From NCBI GenBank assembly GCA_900544975.1, contig UQXI01000059.1:1-9470 (forward strand): 9,470 bases of DNA, read 5' to 3'. Under the pieces are notes generated by a model, which was not told the origin of the DNA, ran no database searches, and worked only from the letters and a program-made list of their open reading frames with translations. Position numbers and translations under genes: made by a program. Below, piece after piece: positions 5,621 through 9,470 of this stretch (the stretch's first letter is position 1; every line of letters starts with the position of its first letter). This stretch comes from an uncultured Eubacteriales bacterium. Its GTDB lineage: Bacteria > Bacillota > Clostridia > Oscillospirales > Oscillospiraceae.

Positions 5621-6885
5621 ACCTTGGCCCCCTTTAGGAAAAAGATGGTATCCAGCTCCACCTGCCTGGCCGCTTGGGCGGCATCTGCCACAGTGACGGA
5701 GCGGACGGCGTCCCGGTAAGCGGTCCGGTCCAGGGGGAACCGGCTCAGAAGGCAGAAGAGGGCATAGTCCTCCATCCGCCCTGGCGCATCCGGAATGGTG
5801 CGCAGGCCGGAGCAAATGGCCTCCTGGGCTGCCTGCAGCTCCTCCTGGGTGATCTCCCCGGCCTGGCAGGCTGCCAGCTGCCGGAGAATCTCCTCCTTTG
5901 CCTGCTGGTAATTGCAGGTTTCAATGCCGGAAGACACGGTGAGAATGCCCTTCGCCCCATAGACGGAGGAGGAGGCATAGTAACACAGGGACAGCTTCTC
6001 CCGCACATGCAAAAACAGCTTGCTGGTGAGGCCCCCGCCAAAGACGGCGTTCAGAACCATCAGCGCCGGAAATCCGGCATCCCGGGTGGTGATGCCTGTG
6101 GTGAAGCCCATGGACAGCTTCCCCTGGGTGAGATCCATGGTCTCCTCCAAATACTGAACCCCTCCCCGGCGGCCCATGGGGGCCAGGGACAGGGGCTCCA
6201 GCGTCTGCCGGGGCAGCTCCCTCAGAACCCGGCGCAGCAGCTCCGCCACCGCCTCCAGGGAGGCGCTGCCGGCGTAGAACAGCTCCACCTGGGACGTGCC
6301 CAGGGTCTGCCGGTAATGGCGGTACAGCTCCTCCGGGGTGACCGCCGCCACATCCGCAGCATCTCCCAGCCGGGGAATCCCGAAGCTGTCCTCCCGGCAC
6401 ATGGCCCGGAGCATCTGTCGCTCGGCATAGACCCGCTTGTCATTGAGGGAGGTCTCTATGGTGCTGATGAGATTTTCCTTCTCCCGCTCCACATAGCGGG
6501 GATCCAGGGCCCCCTCCACCAGCCGGGGGCGGAGGAGCACCTCTCCCAGCAGCTCCGCCATGGGCTCCAGAACCCGGTCTCCCTCTAGGGCGAACCGGTC
6601 CTCCAGGAAGCTGAGATAAAAGCCCCAGGTTTGAATGTCCCCATTTTTTCGCACCAGCGGCCCCAGGCTGGCGCCGTAGAGGCTGTCCAAGGCCTGAGAG
6701 ATGCTCTGCAAATCCGGGTGATCCTCTGTGCCCTGGATCAGCACATTGGCCAGGAGGGCATTTTTCGCCGCCTCCGTCCGGCGCAGAGGCCGGAGAAAGC
6801 TGCAGCTGAGGCAAGCGCTTTTAAACCGCCCGGTGGTGACGCCCCGCAGGCTCACACCGGGAAACAGCTCGATTTTCTGCTCCAT
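5617..6885 (-). CDS. yfmF: M16 family peptidase-like protein, EF-P modification-associated YfmF type (no zinc motif)
   Basis: This is a 422-residue M16-fold protein and the partner of YfmH (B. subtilis YmfF type). The N-terminal domain runs from GVSLRGVTTGRFKSACLSCSFLRPL, through KNALLANVLIQGTEDHPDLQSISQALDSLYGASL (41-74), to EREKENLISTIETSLNDKRVYA. At the position where active members have HxxEH this protein has none, so it should be the non-catalytic subunit, as is common in paired M16 proteins. A second M16 domain with GGGLTSKLFLHVREKLSLCYYASSS (roughly 280-305) carries the conserved substrate-binding region. I prefer the ATG at 6885 to the one at 6894: AAAGG directly abuts the first ATG, leaving no spacing, whereas it is nine bases from the second. 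The gene leads the operon yfmF-yfmH-lgt, with a promoter at about 6960 and a 4-nt overlap with yfmH. Confidence 0.88.
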   Translation of the reverse strand: MEQKIELFPGVSLRGVTTGRFKSACLSCSFLRPLRRTEAAKNALLANVLIQGTEDHPDLQSISQALDSLYGASLGPLVRKNGDIQTWGFYLSFLEDRFALEGDRVLEPMAELLGEVLLRPRLVEGALDPRYVEREKENLISTIETSLNDKRVYAERQMLRAMCREDSFGIPRLGDAADVAAVTPEELYRHYRQTLGTSQVELFYAGSASLEAVAELLRRVLRELPRQTLEPLSLAPMGRRGGVQYLEETMDLTQGKLSMGFTTGITTRDAGFPALMVLNAVFGGGLTSKLFLHVREKLSLCYYASSSVYGAKGILTVSSGIETCNYQQAKEEILRQLAACQAGEITQEELQAAQEAICSGLRTIPDAPGRMEDYALFCLLSRFPLDRTAYRDAVRSVTVADAAQAARQVELDTIFFLKGAKV

Positions 6886-6911
6886 AGACTCCATCCTTTG
6901 TTTTCATTCCA

Positions 6912-6941
6912 GAGCCGCCGAATTCCCGCAGAGGGCAGCTC
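6912..6941 (-). repeat. Leader hairpin upstream of yfmF
   Basis: On the minus strand GAGCTGCC (6941-6934) pairs with GGCGGCTC (6919-6912) through 8 bp with one G-T pair, around a 14-base loop. It starts about 12 bases after the predicted transcript start and ends well before the RBS. No T-tract follows, so it looks like a leader structure rather than an attenuator. Confidence 0.4.
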
Positions 6942-6959
6942 CAATCCCATTATTCTATG

Positions 6960-6965
6960 ATTATA
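6960..6965 (-). promoter_or_regulatory. Sigma-A -10 element for the yfmF-yfmH-lgt operon
   Basis: TATAAT reads on the minus strand at 6965-6960. The -35 at 17-bp spacing is TTTTCC (6988-6983), a poor match to TTGACA. The expected start near 6953 gives a leader of about 68 bases. It follows directly after the galM terminator, as expected for the start of a new transcription unit. Confidence 0.55.
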
Positions 6966-7000
6966 TACCAATTTTCCCAAAAGGAAAAGGGCCTATTCCC

Positions 7001-7039
7001 AAAAAAACGGGGCAAACCACGGAAACAAACCCGTTTGCC
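7001..7039 (-). terminator. Intrinsic terminator after galM
   Basis: About a dozen bases after the galM stop the minus strand can form a G+C-rich hairpin followed by seven T residues (7007-7001). Two overlapping pairings are possible: AAACGGG (7036-7030) with CCCGTTT (7011-7005), or GGCAAAC (7039-7033) with GTTTGCC (7017-7011). The first sits directly on the T-tract and is the more likely terminating form. It separates galM from the yfmF operon. Confidence 0.7.
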
Positions 7040-7049
7040 GGGAAGACCG

Positions 7050-8066
7050 TCAGCAAAGGCCGAAGACCAGCTCCGTCACCGACGTCTTTTCCTCTCCGGC
7101 CCGGACCAAGGGGCTGGGCCACTGGGGGTGGTTGGAGCTGTCGGGGTAGAACTGGGTCTCCAGGCAAACCCCGCTGCGCCTGCCATAGACCCGGCCGCCC
7201 TTTCCCCGGGCCTCCAGGAAGTTTGCGGTATAGACCTGGATGCCAGGGCAGTCGGTGTACACCGAAAGAATCCGGCCTGTCTCCCGGCTCACCAGCCGGG
7301 CGGCGGGGCCTTCCCCGGGATCCAGGACAAAGTTGTGGTCAATGCCCCCCTGGGGCGCCAGCAGACTGTCCTCCTGGTCCTGCTTCAGGGCCTTGGGCCT
7401 GCGAAAGTCCAGGGCCGTCCCCGCCACAGGCAGAAGACGCCCGGTGGGAATGGAGGCCTCGTCCACCTGGGTGAAGCGCTCCGCTTGAATCTGCAGCGTC
7501 TGCTCCATGGCCGCCTCCGGCCGGTCCTCCCCTGCCAGATTGAAATAGGTGTGATTGGTCATGTTCAACAAGGTGTCCTGGTCAAAGATCCCCCGATAGG
7601 TGATGCGCAGAGCGCCTCCGGTCAGCGCATAGGTCACTTCCACCCGTCCCGCGCCGGGGAAACCCTGGTCTCCATCCGGCGTCTCCAGCGCCAGGGTGAT
7701 GGCGCTTTCCGTGAGCCGGTCCACCATCCACATCCGGTGGTACCAGTAATCCGGGCCGCTGTGGAGGTTGTTGGGTCCCTCGTTAGGCGTCAGGCGGACC
7801 GTCTTCTCCCCCACGTTCAGGCAGGAGCCGCCCACCCGGTTGGCATTCCGGCCCACTGTGGCCCCCAGACACCCGCCGTATTTCAGATAATCCCCGGCGG
7901 TGTCAAACCCCAGGGCCACGTCACCCGCACGGCCATTGCGATCCGGCACCAGCAGGCGCACCAGGGTTGCCCCAAAATCCGAGATCCCGGCGGTGATGCC
8001 ACCCCCACATATGGTATACAAACGGGCGGCCTCCCCACCGGGCAAACTGCCAAAGCTCTGCGTCAT
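7050..8066 (-). CDS. galM: Aldose 1-epimerase (galactose mutarotase)
   Basis: GalM interconverts the alpha and beta anomers of galactose, glucose and related aldoses in the cytoplasm, feeding the Leloir pathway. The 338-residue product has normal family length. Catalytic and binding motifs are visible: GRNANR (72-77), with the substrate-binding Arg73; NNLHSG (99-104), with His102; NHTYFNL (171-177), with the catalytic acid His172; GIDHNF (241-246), with Asp244; and CLETQFYPDSSNHP (301-314), with Glu303 as catalytic base. The ATG at 8066 is supported by AAGGAG eight bases upstream. The gene is a single transcription unit with its own promoter and terminator. No other galactose gene lies in the window, so the in vivo sugar is not fixed by context; related epimerases act on glucose or other sugars. 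No missing key residue or frameshift is seen. Confidence 0.95.
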   Translation of the reverse strand: MTQSFGSLPGGEAARLYTICGGGITAGISDFGATLVRLLVPDRNGRAGDVALGFDTAGDYLKYGGCLGATVGRNANRVGGSCLNVGEKTVRLTPNEGPNNLHSGPDYWYHRMWMVDRLTESAITLALETPDGDQGFPGAGRVEVTYALTGGALRITYRGIFDQDTLLNMTNHTYFNLAGEDRPEAAMEQTLQIQAERFTQVDEASIPTGRLLPVAGTALDFRRPKALKQDQEDSLLAPQGGIDHNFVLDPGEGPAARLVSRETGRILSVYTDCPGIQVYTANFLEARGKGGRVYGRRSGVCLETQFYPDSSNHPQWPSPLVRAGEEKTSVTELVFGLC

Positions 8067-8108
8067 ATTCCAGGCTCCTTCGCTTAAAAAGTTCTGTTCC
8101 AGCGTTTG

Positions 8109-8125
8109 GGACGCAATGTGCGTCC
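8109..8125 (-). repeat. Palindrome at the galM transcript start
   Basis: GGACGCA and TGCGTCC form a perfect 7-bp inverted repeat around a 3-base centre, beginning at about +1 of the galM transcript. It could be a repressor operator placed at the start site, or a 5' hairpin that stabilises the mRNA. I know no specific regulator matching this sequence. Confidence 0.5.
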
Positions 8126-8131
8126 GCCGTC

Positions 8132-8160
8132 ATTATACTGGAATGCCCCCTGAAATTCAA
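8132..8160 (-). promoter_or_regulatory. Sigma-A promoter of galM
   Basis: On the minus strand TTGAAT (8160-8155), 17 bases, then TATAAT (8137-8132) make a near-ideal sigma-A promoter: -35 with four of six bases, -10 perfect. The expected start is near 8125, about 59 bases before the ATG. It is the best-matching promoter in the window. Confidence 0.75.
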
Positions 8161-8262
8161 ACCCCATTTCCTAAAACCTCCCACTTTTCCAAAGCTTTTC
8201 CTCCCCTTGGTCTGGAACACTGCTGCGCAAAAACCCGCACAAAAAGTTCCACAAAATCTCCA
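8161..8262. other. Spacer between the divergent galM and nrdD promoters
   Basis: The galM-nrdD gap spans about 340 bases. This upstream part holds no supported gene. Its left half (8161-8210) is strongly pyrimidine-rich on the plus strand. A weak inverted repeat TGGAAC/GTTCCA lies at 8213-8218 and 8246-8251, too short and far apart to call. The remainder of the gap carries the promoters, NrdR boxes and leader hairpins listed separately. Confidence 0.5.
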
Positions 8263-8278
8263 ATCCCAAATTTTGTGT
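8263..8278 (+). promoter_or_regulatory. Possible upstream NrdR box
   Basis: This 16-mer matches the NrdR box consensus (ACACWATATATWGTGT) at 11 positions, with a complete TTGTGT-like right half and a poor left half. It is 33 bp, about three helical turns, upstream of the stronger box. NrdR boxes normally occur in such pairs, with one often degenerate. Confidence 0.45.
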
Positions 8279-8286
8279 TTTTGGGG

Positions 8287-8314
8287 TTGCAAAAAACACA
8301 AGATGTAGTATAAT
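8287..8314 (+). promoter_or_regulatory. Sigma-A promoter of nrdD
   Basis: TTGCAA (8287-8292), 16 bases, then TATAAT (8309-8314) form the promoter: -35 with four of six bases, -10 perfect. The start is expected near 8321, leaving a leader of about 87 bases. The spacer and -10 lie within the NrdR box. A perfect 10-bp inverted repeat (8273-8282 and 8292-8301) spans the -35 region; it arises from facing halves of the two boxes. Confidence 0.7.
8296..8311 (+). promoter_or_regulatory. NrdR box overlapping the nrdD -10
   Basis: ACACAAGATGTAGTAT matches the NrdR box consensus at 13 of 16 positions and overlaps the -10 of the nrdD promoter. NrdR is the ATP-cone, zinc-ribbon repressor of bacterial ribonucleotide reductase genes, so this placement predicts repression when dATP is plentiful. 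Confidence 0.75.
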
Positions 8315-8339
8315 AAGAGCCGTCACACCACATACAGAC

Positions 8340-8379
8340 GCCGGGCGGGGCCCGGCAGAACATACGGGGACTGCCCCCG
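8340..8379 (+). repeat. Two consecutive hairpins in the nrdD leader
   Basis: GCCGGGC (8340-8346) pairs perfectly with GCCCGGC (8350-8356) across three bases. CGGGG (8365-8369) pairs with CCCCG (8375-8379) around ACTGC. Both lie between the predicted start and the RBS (GAGGAG, 8394-8399). No T-tract follows either, so attenuation by termination is not indicated, and I recognise no known riboswitch. Confidence 0.5.
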
Positions 8380-8407
8380 AAGGTACAACAAGAGAGGAGA
8401 ATTCCCC

Positions 8408-9470
8408 ATGAAGATCATCAAGCGCAACGGCGCCGAGGCCGTCTTTGACCTTTCCAAAATTGAGTCTGCCATCACCCGGGCCAACGCCGCCGTGGCAGAG
8501 CAGTTTCAAATGACCACCACCCAGATCCACCGCATCGCAGAGAGCGTCGCCCTCAGCTGCCAGGAGATGGGCCGGAGCCCTGCCGTGGAGGAGATTCAGG
8601 ACCTGGTGGAAAAGGCCATTATGGCCCACGGCGCCTTTGAGGTGGCCAAGCAGTACATCACCTACCGCTACACCCGGAGCCTCATCCGGAGGTCCAACAC
8701 CACCGACGACCGGATTCTCTCTCTCATCGAAAGCAACAACGAGGAAGTCAAGCAGGAAAATGCCAACAAGAACCCCACCGTCAACGCCGTCCAGCGGGAC
8801 TACATGGCCGGCGAGGTCTCCAAAGACATCACCCGGCGGATCCTGCTGCCCAAGGAAGTGGTGGAAGCCCACGAGGCGGGCATCATTCACTTCCACGACT
8901 CGGATTATTATGCCCAGCACATGCACAATTGCGACCTGGTGAACCTGGAAGACATGCTTCAAAACGGCACCGTCATCTCCGGCACCATGATCGAAAAACC
9001 CCACTCCTTCTCCACCGCCTGCAACATTGCCACCCAGATCATCGCGCAGGTGGCCTCCAACCAGTATGGCGGGCAGTCCATCTCCCTCACCCACCTGGCC
9101 CCCTTTGTCCAGGTGAGCCGGGAGAAAATCCGGGTTGCCGTGGAGCGGGAGCTGCAGGAATTCCACGTGACGCCTACTCCAGAGACCGTCTCCCGGGTGG
9201 TGGAGGAGCGGCTGCGGGAGGAAATCCGCAGAGGCGTCCAGACCATCCAATACCAGGTGGTCACCCTCATGACCACCAACGGGCAGGCCCCCTTCATCAC
9301 CGTGTTCATGTATCTGAACGAGGCCAAAAATGAGCAGGAAAAGAAGGATCTGGCCGTCATCATCGAGGAAATGCTCCTGCAGCGGTGCGAAGGCGTGAAG
9401 AATGAATCCGGCGTTTGGATCACCCCCGCCTGCCCCAAGCTCATCTACGTCCTGGAGGAGGACAACGTCC
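8408..9470 (+). CDS. nrdD: Anaerobic ribonucleoside-triphosphate reductase (class III), C-terminus cut by the window edge
   Basis: NrdD reduces ribonucleoside triphosphates to deoxyribonucleotides under anaerobic conditions, using a glycyl radical installed by the radical-SAM activase NrdG. The visible 354 residues begin with an ATP-cone regulatory domain (MKIIKRNGAEAVFDLSKIESAI, about 1-95). The start of the catalytic barrel follows: GIIHFHDSDYYAQHMHNCDLVNLEDMLQNG (158-187), with Cys175 a candidate active-site cysteine; FSTACNIATQIIAQVASNQYGGQS (201-224); and TTNGQAPFITVFM (289-301). The C-terminal glycyl-radical and zinc-binding parts lie beyond the window; class III enzymes are usually over 600 residues. 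The ATG at 8408 has GAGGAG eight bases upstream. The NrdR box at its promoter predicts dNTP-linked repression, while dATP would also act on the ATP cone. nrdG, commonly adjacent, would be expected downstream but is not in view. The divergent neighbour is galM. Confidence 0.96.
   Translation, partial: MKIIKRNGAEAVFDLSKIESAITRANAAVAEQFQMTTTQIHRIAESVALSCQEMGRSPAVEEIQDLVEKAIMAHGAFEVAKQYITYRYTRSLIRRSNTTDDRILSLIESNNEEVKQENANKNPTVNAVQRDYMAGEVSKDITRRILLPKEVVEAHEAGIIHFHDSDYYAQHMHNCDLVNLEDMLQNGTVISGTMIEKPHSFSTACNIATQIIAQVASNQYGGQSISLTHLAPFVQVSREKIRVAVERELQEFHVTPTPETVSRVVEERLREEIRRGVQTIQYQVVTLMTTNGQAPFITVFMYLNEAKNEQEKKDLAVIIEEMLLQRCEGVKNESGVWITPACPKLIYVLEEDNV

Noticed and set aside
5621..5815. 65-codon N-terminal extension of yfmH
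   Set aside because: It lies wholly within the yfmF coding region in another frame, while the ATGA overlap start at 5620 has proper RBS spacing.
8171..9250. 359-codon open frame on the minus strand opposite nrdD
   Set aside because: NrdD motifs occupy the plus strand. The antisense product is low-complexity (G, V, H, D-rich) with no family match and would run through the nrdD promoter.
1..9470. Mobile elements, CRISPR arrays, tRNA/rRNA genes, defence or toxin-antitoxin systems
   Set aside because: I looked for transposase or recombinase motifs, repeated spacers, cloverleaf or rRNA sequences and small toxin pairs, and found none. All genes are ordinary chromosomal families.

Overview
The window is chromosomal DNA of high G+C content. 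It most likely comes from a strictly anaerobic, endospore-forming clostridium, and gut Oscillospiraceae-type bacteria (Flavonifractor/Lawsonibacter-like) would fit. Three things support this: a SpoIIR sporulation protein, an oxygen-independent (class III) ribonucleotide reductase, and TATAAT-type promoters with GGAGG-type ribosome binding sites in a G+C-rich background. I cannot name the species from the sequence alone.

Layout. Seven of the eight genes read leftward (minus strand) and only the last reads rightward. From right to left along the minus strand: galM (aldose 1-epimerase, 7050-8066) has its own promoter and a terminator. Next comes a tightly packed operon of two M16-family peptidase homologues and lgt (yfmF 5617-6885, yfmH 4340-5620, lgt 3420-4337), with ATGA overlap or 2-nt junctions. 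A single small coiled-coil-like hypothetical gene (3000-3329) follows, with an extended -10 promoter and a large 18-bp inverted repeat just after it. A second operon then holds a DUF1015 protein and ispE (1512-2750 and 655-1515, overlapping at GTGA). Finally spoIIR (1-600) runs off the left edge. At the right end nrdD (8408-9470, cut by the window edge) is transcribed divergently from galM, behind a sigma-A promoter overlapped by a convincing NrdR box.

Function. The genes are core housekeeping and developmental functions: isoprenoid precursor synthesis (IspE), lipoprotein maturation (Lgt), EF-P-associated M16 proteins, sugar anomer interconversion (GalM), anaerobic dNTP synthesis (NrdD) and forespore-to-mother-cell signalling (SpoIIR). 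I see no mobile element, CRISPR array, tRNA or rRNA, and no sign of a novel defence or biosynthetic system.

The most interesting signals are regulatory. A sigma-F-like promoter overlaps the ispE stop codon and lies within an inverted repeat. That repeat would hide the spoIIR ribosome binding site in any read-through message from ispE, but not in a message started at the promoter itself. A perfect 18-bp palindromic repeat lacking a T-tract (2925-2982) is also unexplained. Most sigma-A leaders in the window carry a G+C-rich hairpin between promoter and ribosome binding site.
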